This document shows, in pieces, positions 43,880 through 55,572 of a stretch of DNA of 64,000 nt (position 1 is the stretch's first letter; the number at the start of each line of letters is the position of its first letter). The notes beneath the pieces were generated by a model. The model was not told the DNA's origin. It ran no database searches and saw nothing but the letters and a program-made list of their open reading frames with translations. A program made the position numbers and the translations under genes. Source of the DNA: Forficula auricularia (taxonomy: Eukaryota; Arthropoda; Insecta; Dermaptera; Forficulidae); NCBI GenBank assembly GCA_024734495.1, contig JALMQS010000030.1:36346947-36410946 (forward strand), given 5' to 3'.

Positions 43880-43984
43880 AACTTCACCAATTATAAATAA
43901 AAAAAGGCGGATATTTATACTATAATATTAATGTTATCATTAGTTATTAGTATCACATATTTATCTGAAGGCTAACGGTTTGTT

Positions 43985-46112
43985 CTAAATGATTTTAAGA
44001 TGATAATTAAGAAACATTAAATATATTGATAATTATTCCTCCTCCCCCTCCTCACCACTCAAAAATTAAATATTCAATTTGCTTTTCTTTGCGCACAGAA
44101 AAAGAAATCAATCACATCTTATTTGATTATATTATTTGTTTATTTTTTAATAATTTGCCACTTTTTTATAATTTTTTAAAAATCTAAATTTTGTTATTCT
44201 TATTTTTTGATTTTTACAAAATTAAACGACTTAAGACACGCATGCCCATATGAGTTTCTCATGGCAATACTGGATGGAGCAGCCTGTCATACAAACAACA
44301 CCTGATCTCTTTTAAATATTTGGAGCCTTATATCGATTATCGATCCCAAATTTTAAAAAAATGATATAATATAATTCTCCTCCTCACACGATACCACTTA
44401 TTTAAATAAATCTATTTCCACACAAAAAATATCACAATGTTGTAGATTATAGAAAAAAAAATACTTCCAGATTCATATCTAGAGCCTCATTTCTGTAGCT
44501 GTGTCAGGAAGAAAATGAGGCGAAACTTTTAAGAGACTAGGTATTTTCGGGAGTTTACATGTATACATTTGGAGTGTGGTTTTTTAAGAGGAATAAAATT
44601 TTTGGACCGAAACGCCGCCCGCCAGGGCACTAAGCCTGAGGGCCGAGCTTCGAGGGCGTGCCAAAGGCACGCACGAAAAGCTCGTAATAAATAGTAAGGT
44701 GGTGCAAGGTAAGAACGCGCGGTGTACAAGAGTACACAATTACACATAGTCATTATCTAAACAGATAATGTTGTTTAGAGACTAATGTCACTTGTCCACT
44801 ATCCAATGGCTTGATAAGAGTATCGACGAAAAAGATTTAAGTGTTTTGATATAATTTTCAAAAATTTAGATGAGAAAAAGGGATTTTAATATCTGTGAAG
44901 TAGGCATTTTTTCCTGTTTATTTAAGTTACATCAGTAATTAACTTATCAGTGTCGCTACGAGACATTTAGACATGCCTTGTAATAGATGACACTAGTGAC
45001 GCTTCAGTTTTTTAATCAGAATAGTGCAAGAGTGCGCACGCTTTCTTGTCCGACACATGTGTTGTTCACGCCTTTTAATTAATTTACTCATAGATTTTGT
45101 TGATCAAAAACCTTTTCCAAAAAAGAGTAGACAAACTAAACCGAAAAATGCTAAACCAAAATGTGCACCAAAGAAAAAAGTGTGGGTATGTCCAGGTTGC
45201 TCAGAGGTATAATAAAGAACCACTCGTGGAAGATTGTATCGAGTGCATTTCTTGCAAAAACTGGTGGCACGAGAAATACTCAGCCTATTTGGTAATAATC
45301 ACTTCAAATGTGGCATTGGTGATTCTTGTCCTCACTGCGCACTCTTCTCCTCATAGGTTGTGCAGAAGTGGGCATTTAGGAGGTTGATTATTTTGTAAAT
45401 AGTTCTCAAATCGTTACTTATAAGATAATTATTTTATACGAGCTTTTCGTGCGTGCCTTCGGCACGCCCTCGATGCTCGGCCCTCGGACTGGTGCCCTGG
45501 CGGGCGACGTCTCGGTCCAAAAATTTTATTCCTCTTAAAAAACCACACTCCAAATGTATACCTGTAAACTCCCGAAAATACATAGTCTCTTAAAAGTTTC
45601 GCCTCATTTTCGTGCTGACACAGCTAGAAATGAGGCTCTATATATGAATATGGAAGTATTTTTTTTTCTATAATCTACAGCATTGTGATATTTTTTATGT
45701 TGGAATAGATTTATTTAAATAAGTGGGATCGTGTGAGGAGGAGAATTATATCATTTTTTTTAAAATTTGGGATCGATAATCGATATAAGGCTCCAAATAT
45801 TTAAAAGAGATCAGGTGTTGTTTGTATGACAGGCTGCTCCAGTATTGCCATGAGAAACTCAAATGAGCATGCGTGTCCTAAGTCGTTCAATTTTGTAAAA
45901 ATCAAAAAATATAAATAACAAAATTTAGATTTTTAAAAATTTATAAAAAAGTGGCAAATTATTAAAAAATAAACAAATAATATATAAAATATAAATCAAA
46001 TAAGATGTGATTAATTTCTTCTTCTGTGCGCAAAGAAAAGCGAATTGAATATTTAATTTTTGAGTGGTGAAGGGAGGGGGAATAATTATCAATATATTTA
46101 ATGTTTCTTAAT
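43985..46112. mobile_element. Family C giant foldback, ~700-bp arms
   Basis: Left arm 43985-44695 and right arm 45437-46112 are close reverse complements. The order from outside in is AAACATTAAATATATTGATA, TTTGCGCACAG-type block, TGGAGCAGCCTGTCATACAA, ATCGATTATCGATCCCAAA, GAAAATGAGGCGAAACTTTT, TTTGGAGTGTGGTTTTTTAA, and a GC-rich inner end around GGCACGC. The ~740-bp centre carries a broken PHD-like finger. The 74-codon ORF at 44529 lies in the arm and is not a gene. Confidence 0.7.
45130..45345 (+). pseudogene. Broken PHD-like zinc finger within the foldback
   Basis: VWVCPGC in one frame, then EPLVEDCIECISCKNWWHEK in a second, then FKCGIGDSCPHC in a third, reproduce the Cys and His spacing of PHD-like fingers (Cys pairs, then WWHE). 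At least two frameshifts and a Cys-to-Tyr change in HEKY break it. Such fingers occur at the C-terminus of several transposon proteins and in chromatin proteins. A lysine-rich stretch precedes it. It was probably captured as transposon cargo. Confidence 0.5.
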
Positions 46113-47021
46113 TTAAAATCAATTGGAGTCTTTCATTTCAAAATTCGAGTTAAAATTACCTTTATATTTCAAATTTGCCTCGACTTATCTCGACTCAAAA
46201 CACAAATATACCGACGGCATCAGCGCCCCCTGTCGTCAGCATTAGGTCAGCTTGCTGCAAAAGAATCTGGACTATTCTTATTATATATATTGTTTTAATA
46301 GCTATGTAACCTAAGATAATAAATCACATATAATATCATCTAAAAAATCTCTTGATTTATTTCCACAGAAGGAAATCGTGAAAGTGCGCACTCTTGCACC
46401 ACCTTACCCTACCTACATAATATAACTAAAACTCCCATTGTGTTGTTACTGGCCGCTCACTAAAGCGCTAAATGAGCTAGGGAAAGATAGGATCGAAACT
46501 CGTCTTTGCTTTGCCACTCAATATTTTTTTAACCTTTATTCGAATATTGGATAACTATAAATAAAAAAATAAAAAATTCTTATGCAAATCCATATAAAAG
46601 CTTTCAGTATAAATCTATCTTGATTTTTTTTTTTTTTTTGAGCGAATTTTTCTCTCACTTCATTTGTCTTTTCTTTTTCATCGCTCTTTCATTCATCTTC
46701 GATGATTCTGGGAAAATGAAAATAATTCCTGCTGTATTCATCCATAAGAGGAAGGAGGCCTTGGCAAGCTTGTTAACATTTTTTTATCTCTTAAAAGCGG
46801 GCATCAGGAGCAGTAGACATCAGGGAAGAACGTCTGAACGTCGCCAGGATGTCAGCGAAAAACGTCGTCGCCTTCTAGACTAATTAACGTTTGCTTAGCA
46901 TATGGAAGAAAATGAACTGGGAACGTTTCTGGAATTTATATAATACCTGAAATGGACGCTTTTGTCGAATTATTTATTTGGTTTCGTCAGAGCCCTTTTG
47001 TCATGATATTAATAAAATGAT
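46113..47021. other. Flank of family C and unassigned DNA
   Basis: 46185-46245 carries the AAAACACAAATATACC and GCGCCCCCTGTCG block shared with 10.73 and 53.15 kb. 46397-46415 repeats GCACTCTTGCACCACC, related to 44.7 and 45.03 kb. 46690-46890 has even composition and an 87-codon frame without a domain. Confidence 0.35.
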
Positions 47022-47531
47022 GTAGCCATCCACAGTATATTACCATACACCTGACCCCCTCTTATATTTAATATTTAATCATATAATTTATAACTATTTA
47101 CGAAAGAACCCCACATCATAATATCTGATGTGAGGTGTTATCTGACTAGTTTTATTGAATTATTTATTCGTGTTCAATAAATAATTATAATTAATTAATT
47201 ATATGTGATTTCACTAAAAATTCAAATTTTAATCAAATTAATCACAAAAATAAAAGATTTGATAGCTTCATTACTAATCATATTTCATTTTAATTATCTT
47301 ATTATGGGACCCTTCTAAGGTAAATAGATTTCTATTATTTTTGTTTGAAAATTTTTTTAGCCCCCCTCACCCCAGATCAGTATCAATTTCACACTGAGAG
47401 TCATTTCCGTAAGATTGTATATGGTATATATTCAAAATTTCGTACAAATCAATTAAAGGGTCTATATTATTAGGTTTTTTTTTATAATTCTATTTATTTT
47501 GAAGCCTCTCCCCAAATTTGGTCCTCTAGAG

Positions 47532-47822
47532 CAGTGATCTCAAAGTGTGGTACGCGTACCCCGATGGGTATACAGAAAAGTCTAGGGGCCACAGTTCTCT
47601 TCAAAATAGTTTATATCCTCTTATAATCTATCAATTGCATGTATACTATACTATTATATTGTTTCATTTAAAATAAATAAATAAAAAATAACTTGATCTT
47701 CTGAATTTTTTCCGTTCATTTCTTGAAAAAAAATTATATTTTCGAAACACACACACTCGGGGGGGGGGGGGGGGTGGTACAATTTATGAATATTTGCGAA
47801 CAAAAAAGTTTGAATACCAATG
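47532..47822. mobile_element. hAT MITE with CAGTGATCTCAAA end
   Basis: Starts CAGTGATCTCAAAGTGTGG and GTACGCGTACCCC, the usual hAT-Charlie-type end, and finishes with the mirrored AAAGTTTGAATACCAATG. Flanks CTCTAGAG and TCCTAGAG agree at six of eight positions. A 16-base G-run lies near 47759-47774. Confidence 0.7.
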
Positions 47823-48444
47823 TCCTAGAGAAATAAGATAATGTTTCTTTTTTTTAAATTTGACCTGATAATATTAAGTTTCAGCTAACTCGGGTTTTTA
47901 AAATGAGAATTTTAATTTTTTAAGAGAGCCCCTCCATCCATTTTGGGCTCATTTCAATCAATCATATCTCCTATTAAACATTGGACTCTTTTATTGTAAA
48001 TATCAGTTTTATTCGATTTTTGTTTGAAATTATATTATGGAATCCTCCCTCTTTTTGGGTCATTACTAGAGACCGGATACCTATGCAATTGCATATTTTG
48101 TTTGCCTCCACGTACGACCCAGAAGATCAATTATCTATCCGAATCATGCATCTAGGATACTGTGGGTTAAATTTTATCTGCATATTTTTGCAAATTTGAG
48201 TAATATTGCATAAAATTGCATTTCGCGACAAATACAGAGGTTATAAAATGAACTTTTCGGGGAAAGAAGAAAAAAGATTAAATAAAACAGGAGGACACTA
48301 ATTTAAATTCGAAGAAAACTGAAATAGGCCACAACGACACGAAGTGTAGTGTTGGACTACTAAGTAGGAAGTTAGATTACAAAGGATGTAAACAAGCTAC
48401 AACAAAACAACAACCCTTTCTTATTATTCAGTTGTACTAGATAC

Positions 48445-48612
48445 TATATTCTACACGAAATGACGAAAAGGTTGCAATATTTTTCTTCCAAAGTAAAAGT
48501 GGGGGGTTTAAGTTCCTTTAAATTCTCCCACAGTACGTCTGTAGATGTGGAGCGTTCTTTTTCATGGTATAAATCAATTTTAAGTGACCGTAAACATAAT
48601 AACCTGAAGATA
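48445..48612 (+). pseudogene. hAT transposase C-terminal (hATC) remnant
   Basis: From 48460 the frame reads MTKRLQYFSSKVKV and later STSVDVERSFSWYKSILSDR then KHNNLKI, the conserved hATC dimerisation block (usual form SSVDVERSFSxYKxILSDRR). It is cut by the mariner fragment at 48613; the last 14 codons of the 62-codon ORF are mariner end sequence. No DDE catalytic part remains. It identifies the autonomous parent of family D as a hAT. Confidence 0.75.
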
Positions 48613-48775
48613 CTAGGTGTACCGGAAAGTCATTACCGGTTTTTTTGAAAAAAAAACTACGTAATTTTTAAGAAAATGGAAAATTTATTTATTCAAAGTA
48701 TTGGCCATTTGATTTTATACATCTTGCCCATCTTTCTGGCAATTTATGGATGCCATCCCAAAAAAATAATTATGG
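48613..48775 (-). pseudogene. Mariner fragment: inverted end and transposase C-terminus
   Basis: The end CTAGGTGTACCGGAAAGTCA after a TA (48611-48612) is a mariner-type terminal repeat. On the minus strand FWDGIHKLPERWARCIKSNG then QYFE and a stop (48687-48763) match the C-terminus of mariner transposases. The rest of the gene and the other end are absent. Confidence 0.75.
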
Positions 48776-48869
48776 TAATTTAGAAAAATACTTGTAAACA
48801 TAATTTATTCAAAATTACAATTAATATTTCAATTATTTTTGACATTCTTTGTTAATTATTTAATTATTT

Positions 48870-49000
48870 CTTTATTTATTTTAATGGCCTTCGGGAAATA
48901 TAGCCCATTTTGGCCATTGAGTGTTCTTGTGTGTGTAAGGAAGTGTGTGTAAATTATTGTAGGGATCAGATTATAGCCTGTCAATAATTACATTTTTGAA
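48870..49000 (-). mobile_element. SINE 3' fragment, reversed
   Basis: Reverse complement of the body of the 17146-17340 SINE (AGCCCATTTTGGCCATTGAG, GGATCAGATTATAGCC). The tRNA-like head is missing, as expected for a truncated insertion. Confidence 0.65.
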
Positions 49001-49846
49001 ACATTATTATATTTAACATTTCATTATTCGTGTCCATTATTAATAATTAAAGGAATCGTAGGGTGATTATAATATTTATTATATTGATTTTATTCAAGTG
49101 CACCTATTATTTCTTTGAAAAGATTTTCTAATATATTAAATGAAATGAGAATTTTGTCCAATGTTTTACGCAATAAAAGGACATATTTGACACTTGGTCT
49201 CTAATATACCTTCTTAAATATTTTATTTTTTTTCATATCACTCCTTTAAAAATATAGTCTTTTTGTCTTCAATTTTAATTTTTTAGTGCATAAAAAAATT
49301 TATTTTGCCATCTTTTGCTGCATATATTTGCATATTTCAACTTACTTGCATATTTCAGCATTTTTAACTGCATATTTTATGGCATATTTTTCCTGTTTTT
49401 ACTGCATAAAAATCCGATCTCTAGTCATTACTATGTTAATTTCACATATTGAGTTATTTTCATAAGATCCTATAGGAGGCTTATGCGAAATTTCGTGCAA
49501 ATCGATCAAAGGGTCTATAGAACTTAAATTAATAGTTTTATTTTTTGAACACATCCTCCACCTAAATAGTTAATATTTCCTAAAATATCTATAATTTTTT
49601 CGATCTTCACTCTATAAGGCTTTCTTATAGATCGAAACGCTATGGTTTCGCTCAATTTTTTTTATCAAAATATTTTGAGCCGTATTAGAGGAATTTATTA
49701 AAATCGATGCAAAAATAAACATACACAATCGCAATACTTGATCCTACCCTGGAATGGAAATATCCACGTCTTTCCTGGCTCTTAATATCTTCACTTCTTC
49801 AAAAACCCGATACACAGGCATAAACAATTTGTACGACTATTTACAA

Positions 49847-50057
49847 CAATGTTTCTCAACCTTTTTTGGTTGACTGCTCTGTAAAAATATCTGGAATTAT
49901 TCGCGGCATACAAACTAAATTTAAAAATATATATTTTTTTTTACTTATCGTTAAGTTAATTACAAATACTATTTCAAAGTTACAAAGACCATGGAATTTT
50001 AATTATTTGTCAAAAACAATTGGCAATCTCACAGTGCACACAGGTTGGGAAACACTA
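49847..50057. mobile_element. hAT MITE, 211 bp
   Basis: Ends CAATGTTTCTCAACC and GGTTGGGAAACACTA are inverted hAT-type ends. ATTTACAA (49839-49846) and ATTTACAC (50058-50065) agree at seven of eight positions. The 95-codon ORF across it is chance. Confidence 0.75.
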
Positions 50058-50094
50058 ATTTACACCAACAATGTTTATTTTATAAAAATAATTT

Positions 50095-50800
50095 TTAAGA
50101 AAAAAATAAAAACCGACTTCAAAAAATTAAATGCAACAAATAAAATACAATAAAATGTATAAAATAATTATTGTCTTATTTAGTTACAACTAAACGACGA
50201 AATATTAACATGAAATTACTTTTTGAAGTCGGTACCAAACAAACTATACCTATAAGCGAGCATACCCTCCAAACGTACTAAGTAAGATCCGTCGAGTGCG
50301 ATTCATAAAAGGTATATGTTTGGCACCGACTTCAAAAAGTAATTTCATGTTAATATTTCGTCGTTTAGTTGTAATTAAATAAGACAATAATTATTTTATA
50401 CCTTTTAGTGTATTTTATTTGTTGCATTTATTTTTTTGAAGTCGGTTTTTATTTTTTTCTTAAAAATTATTTTTATTTTTCTCTTTTAGTGATGTTATTA
50501 ATAGTGATCATATCATCAGAACTTGACCATATTAATATGACACCATCCCTAAGATACTCCCTTTCCAATAAAAAAAGAATAATCGAAATCGGTTCATAAA
50601 CAAAGAAGTTAGTCCTGAACAAACCTAACAAAAAAGGTCTAATACCTATGAAAAAAATGGGGCCAATCGGAAGGTAGACTGAACCCAATGCAAATTTTTT
50701 TTTCAAAATCGGTTGACAATTGGCGGAGATATGAGGTAACATAGGCACAAAAAAAAATTCAGTCGAATAGAGAACCTCCTCCTTTTTTGAAGTCGGTTAA
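50095..50800. mobile_element. Family B element
   Basis: The foldback half has ACCGACTTCAAAAAATTAAA at about 50112 and mirrors to TTTTTTTGAAGTCGGTTTTT near 50450. It is followed by the half with GATCATATCATCAGAACTTG, AAATCGGTTCATAAACAAAG and the GAAGTCGGTT end near 50800. Both halves are present but inverted relative to the 51.3-kb copy. Confidence 0.6.
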
Positions 50801-51273
50801 AAATAAAACTTAATTTAAGCATTTTTGATGGAAACGTTTTTAGTTCCACTGAACCATTAAAAATAAATAATAACTTGTTTTTTATTATTCAAGGAATAAT
50901 TTAAAAAAAAGGAAATTCTCTAGTTAATTCCTAATGATCGAATTAATTTATTGAAATGCCTTAATAAAATCGATCTTGTTCCAGGCGACAATAGCGTCGA
51001 ATGCAATACATTTTGATTTAATTTTCCACTTCAACTAATGAAGGAAATAGAAGGTCAAACTGTTAGGGAGCGAAGTTGCTTGTCAACCGCGTTATTTAAC
51101 CTTGTCACTTTGAAATATAATTGAAAATCCTCATTATATGTAAATCGGAATTAACTGCCATTGATTAATTCAGTAAATTGTATTAGTTTAATTAATTTTA
51201 GGATATACGCTTATTAATTAGAAACCTTGGTGTTGGAAAAAATGTTGCCTTGTATGTATTATTTGAAGTTTTT
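50801..51273. other. Gene-free stretch
   Basis: AT-rich, no repeat recognised. Confidence 0.3.
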
Positions 51274-52348
51274 AACCGACTTCAAAAAAGGAGGAGGTTA
51301 TCAATTCGGCTGTTTTTTTTGTATCTATGTTATCTGATTTCTTCGCCAATTGGGAACCGATTTTGATGGGGTTTTTTTGCATTGGGTTCAGTATAGGTTC
51401 CGATTGGTCCCGTTTTATTTTTTATTGATATTGGACAATTGGACCTTTTTTTGTTATGTTTGTTCAGGCATAACTTCTTTGTTTATGAACCGATTTTAAT
51501 GATTTTTTCTGCTTTTGGATCAGTATAGCTCCAAGATAATCAAGATATCTAACTATTTATTTATTTTTTGTATGTTCAGCGAGAACTTTTTGCCACGTGG
51601 ACCGATTTAAATTATTCTTTTTTTATTGGAAAGGGGGTACCTTAGGGGTCCCATATTAATTTGGTCAAGTTCTGATGATATGATTAATGACGAAATAACG
51701 TAAATCTCCAATTCTTATGAGCAAATAATCGAAATTATAATAAATAAAATCTTTTATTAAAAAATCCTAAAACATTCATTTAAAACCCGCAAGCGTTTCG
51801 AGACAATTTCTATATTTATGAATTGAATTTTATTATCATTTTCTAATTCATTCGCCCGACGCTTTCTCTTATGAGATGCATGCAAGGTATTATATTAAGT
51901 CACTATTAATAACATCACTAAAAGAGAAAAATAAAAATAATTTTTATAAAAAATAAAACCGACTTCAAAAAAATTAAATACAACAAATAAAATATTAAGA
52001 ACTCAAAAATCAAATAAAATACACTAAAAGGTATAAAATAATTATCTAAATTAGTTACAACTAAACGACGAAATATTAACGTGAAATCACTTTTTGAAGT
52101 CAGTGCTAACGAAACTATATAAGCGAGTGTACCCACCAAATGTACTAAGTAAGATCCGTCTAGTTCGATTCATAAAATCTATATGTTTGGCACCGACTTC
52201 AATAAGTGATTTCATGTTAATATTTGGTCGTTAATTTGTAACTAAATTAGATAATTATTTTATACCTTTTGGTACATTTTATTTTTATTTTTGAGTTCTT
52301 ATTATTTTATTTGTTGCATTTAATTTTTTTGAAGTCGGTTCTTTTTTT
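51274..52348 (+). mobile_element. Family B element, full copy
   Basis: Begins AACCGACTTCAAAAAAGGAG and ends TTTTTTGAAGTCGGTT. The first half carries GCCACGTGGACCGATTT, TCAAGTTCTGATGATATG and CCCGCAAGCGTTTCGAGAC; the second is the ~390-bp foldback (51957-52342). No ORF is conserved among copies. Confidence 0.65.
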
Positions 52349-52930
52349 ATAATGTAGTTAATTATTTAAGCAATAAAGTGTTAAAAGATCACGAGGCGAT
52401 TTTTTTTTGTTCTTCTGCGTCTTTCTTCGCGCGAAGATTTATTTCTACGATTGGAGATCAAATGAGTGGCGTTTGTTTCGACACACCACTATTTCCAGAA
52501 ATCGAAACGGGATTCTCTGCATATGAAATTAATTTTTTTTGTTGTCTTGCACTCCAACAAAGAGACGCCGACGTCGATCTAAATTAAGCGCGAGCTGGTG
52601 TCGATCGAACGAGAGGCAAAAATCGAAATATTATAAATCTTAGATATATTTATGTTTGTTGATCGACTATTCGGAACATGAGGAGGTTTATATATTATAT
52701 GGAGAATAAAAAAGAGAAGGATAGAGAAGATATTTGTGGAGGCGTCAAAGCGTTCATCCTATAGAAATAAATTAACAAAAACATCTTGAAACTTAATGGC
52801 ATAATCAACGGAAATGTTTCTTAAATTACATCGATTTGGATAATTTCAATAATAAGTTAATTATTTAAATGATCTGGTTTTTTCATAAATCCATTGAGAG
52901 TATCGCTTTCATCGGCTGAAGGCTTATAAA
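52349..52930. other. Quiet stretch, mixed composition
   Basis: 52380-52620 is richer in G+C with a 69-codon + frame lacking any domain. Possible unique DNA. Confidence 0.3.
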
Positions 52931-52933
52931 ATA

Positions 52934-52990
52934 CTAGCTGCGAAGCCCGCGGGCTTCTTTGAAAGTCAGGGGGCTTCGTACATTTGACTA
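52934..52990 (-). mobile_element. Helitron 3' end, minus strand
   Basis: The perfect 16-base palindrome GAAGCCCGCGGGCTTC (52942-52957) is followed on the minus strand by GCAG and then CTAG, with T next. A hairpin a few bases before CTRR and a host T is the diagnostic Helitron 3' end. The body upstream on the minus strand is short before another repeat begins. Confidence 0.6.
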
Positions 52991-53210
52991 TGAATCTGAC
53001 TAATAGTATTCGAAGCTAACAAAAAAAAATAAGTAAACTGGCGTCTCTACAAAGGGCGGTTAGCTTTTGCACATATAGATTTCTGTGGGCCCACTGATCA
53101 TTATATATTTACATATAATAGGCCAGATTAATTTGCAGCAACGCTATGTAATGCTGCCGACAGGGAGCGCTGATGCCATCTGTATATTTGCGGCAAATTT
53201 GAAATATAGT

Positions 53211-54955
53211 GTATTTCAAAGGGTTATGCAAAAATGTTTAAATATATGTTTCATTTCAAATTGGATCTCTTATACAAGCAAAAGTAAATGACCTACAAAA
53301 AAAGTTACATGAAACAATTTTTAGGGATTTAAATGTCCTACAAAAAAGCTAATTTAATTAATTTGACGACTAATAATTTAGAAGATAGACGAAGATATTA
53401 AAATTATATTCACGATTATTTTTTGGCTAAAATAAAAATAATTTTTCAAAAATATTTACTTTTCTAGTAAAGGGTTGTTTCCTGTAATAAATCAAAATTT
53501 TTTATCGAAATCAGTGAAATCAACCAAATTCCACTTTTATTCCATCTCATGGCGAGGTCAGACTTGCGTCCCACCTCCCGATTATTATGGTAGAACAAAA
53601 GAATTATAAATGATAAAGAAAGAGATCTTATTTTATCATTTTCATCTATCTGAAGGTTCACTGTATCATTCTAATATAAGAAAGTAGCATTTTAATTAAG
53701 AATTTTGTAGTTTAAAAGAAATTGTATGAAAAGATTCAATTTCTTCTCTCCGGGAGCGAATCAACTAGAAATGGCGAGAAGTTTTATTTTTTTTGATTAG
53801 ATATTTATTCAAATCTATTGAAATTTCATATCTAAGTATTATTTTCATTTATCTTTTATATTCAATATTTATTATTGAGAAATTTGCATTTCAAAGCGGT
53901 AGTTTATTTGAAGCTCAATTTGAAAAACGCTAATAACTCCGTTGACAATTTTTTATAAAAATATGAAATTAATAGATATTATAAAACAATTAATTATTGA
54001 TAATTTACTACAATTTTGAACGAAATCAGTACAGTACTTTTTGAGAAAATGGTCAAAAACCATCTGAACGTCTATGAAAGTACGTTTTAGAAACATTTTA
54101 AAATTCACCTCCATGTCATAAGTCAATATTTCGTTTCATATGACTTTTTAAACTTTTTTCAAAGGCATCGCTTGCTTTCAAAAAACATCAATTTTTGACG
54201 GATCAAATGGTTTCTGACCATTTTCTCAAAAAAGTTCTGTACCGATTTCGTTAAAAATTAAAGTAAATTATCAATAATTAATTGCTTTATAATATCTATT
54301 AATTTCATTTTTTTAAATTGTCAGCAGAGTTATTAGCTGTTTATTCAAATTAAACTACAAATAAACTACCCTTTAAAATGCAAATTTCTCAATAATAAAT
54401 ATTGGATATAAAAGATAAATGAAAATAATAGAAAGATATGAAATTTCAATATATTTGAATAAATATCTTATGAGGAAAAAAAAAATCTTTAGGCAATTTC
54501 TAGATGATTCTTCCCGGAGAGAAGAAATTGAATCTTTTCATACAATTCTTTTAAACTACAAAATTCTTAATTAAAATGCTACTTTCTTATATTAGAATGA
54601 TAAAGTGAACCTTCAGATAGATGAAAATGATAAAATAAGACGGCTTTCTTTATCATTTATAATTCTTTTGGTCTACCATAATATTGAGATGTGCGACGCA
54701 AGTCCGACCTCGCCATGAGATGACTTTTATTAAAGTGGCATTTCGGAGGGTATCATGGATTTCGTTAAAAAATTTAGTATATTACAGGAAACAACCCTTT
54801 ACCAGAAAAAGTAAATATTTTTGAAAAATTATTTTTTAACCAAAAAAATTCCTCAATATAATTTTAAAATCTTCGTCTATCTTCTAAATTATTAGTCGTA
54901 GAGAAATTAATTATATAAGATTTTTTTGTATTTTTTGCCTAACCCTTTGAAATAC
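53211..54955. mobile_element. 1.7-kb palindrome (foldback element)
   Basis: Arms of about 750-850 bp run from GTATTTCAAAGGGTTA to the mirrored TAACCCTTTGAAATAC, with the centre near 54130. Paired markers include GTAAAGGGTTGTTTCCTG, GCGAGGTCAGACTTGCGTC, CTGAAGGTTCACT and TGGTCAAAAACCATC. The arms differ by scattered substitutions and short indels. Non-coding. Confidence 0.7.
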
Positions 54956-54965
54956 AATAATTTTA

Positions 54966-55119
54966 TGCAATATTACTCAAATATGCAAAAATATCCAGTA
55001 TAAAATTTAACCCTATCTTATCCTAGATGTATGGTTCGGATAGATAATTGATCCCCTGGGTCGTACTTGGCGGCAAACAAAATTGCATATTTTGCAATTG
55101 CATAGGAATCCGGTCTCTA
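54966..55119 (-). repeat. hAT-D end fragment
   Basis: The reversed left end of family D: AATATTACTCAAATATGCA, ATCCCCTGGGTCGTACTTGG and the terminal AATCCGGTCTCTA. The matching other end is not adjacent; the 1.7-kb palindrome stands in its place. Confidence 0.6.
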
Positions 55120-55572
55120 ATTATATCTTATATTAAACAGAAATCAAAACTTCACAAAATAAAACGTTAAAATTATCATTGTCTCATTTAATTTCTATCC
55201 TACTTTATTTATAAGTCGCACTAAACATATATTTATTTATTTATTTGTAGAAATGTTTTATTGCAAAATTTTACGTGACTTATGGGTATAAGATTCTTGA
55301 ACGTTAACACTGAGAGAAAATATGTTTAGGATCTTTGAAATAAAATCTTCGGAATGATTTATGCCCTCGAATCGAGACGAGGGAGAACGAAAAGCCCAAC
55401 CAACACCAGACCACTTCGCTTATTTCAGCTTATAGATCATATTTTCCGATCTTCTATTATTATTATTATTATTTTAATGAAAATGATGTATGAATGTGAA
55501 TCGTTTAAAAGTTAAAATTTGCCCTTGCATCTTAGAATAATAAATGGATAATAGTACTTTAGTAAAATTAAG
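55120..55572. other. AT-rich stretch
   Basis: An (ATT)n run at about 55456-55475. No gene recognised. Confidence 0.3.

Larger units (their letters stand above)
48067..49423 (+). mobile_element. hAT family D element with perfect 8-bp target duplication
   Basis: Flanked by GTCATTAC at 48059-48066 and 49424-49431. Ends are TAGAGACCGGATACCTATGC and GCATAAAAATCCGATCTCTA. The perfect duplication fixes both termini and the hAT superfamily. It carries a transposase remnant, a mariner fragment and a SINE fragment inside. Related non-coding copies are at 15095-16014 and, as an end only, 54966-55119. Confidence 0.85.
47022..49755 (-). mobile_element. Family A2 element expanded by nested insertions
   Basis: Opens with GTAGCCATCCACAGTATATT and closes with CAATACTTGATCCTACCCTG, the diverged ends of family A. 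The A2 middle is repeated (47300-47520; 47900-48066 continuing at 49424). It hosts a hAT MITE (47532-47822) and a hAT-D copy (48067-49423). Confidence 0.5.
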
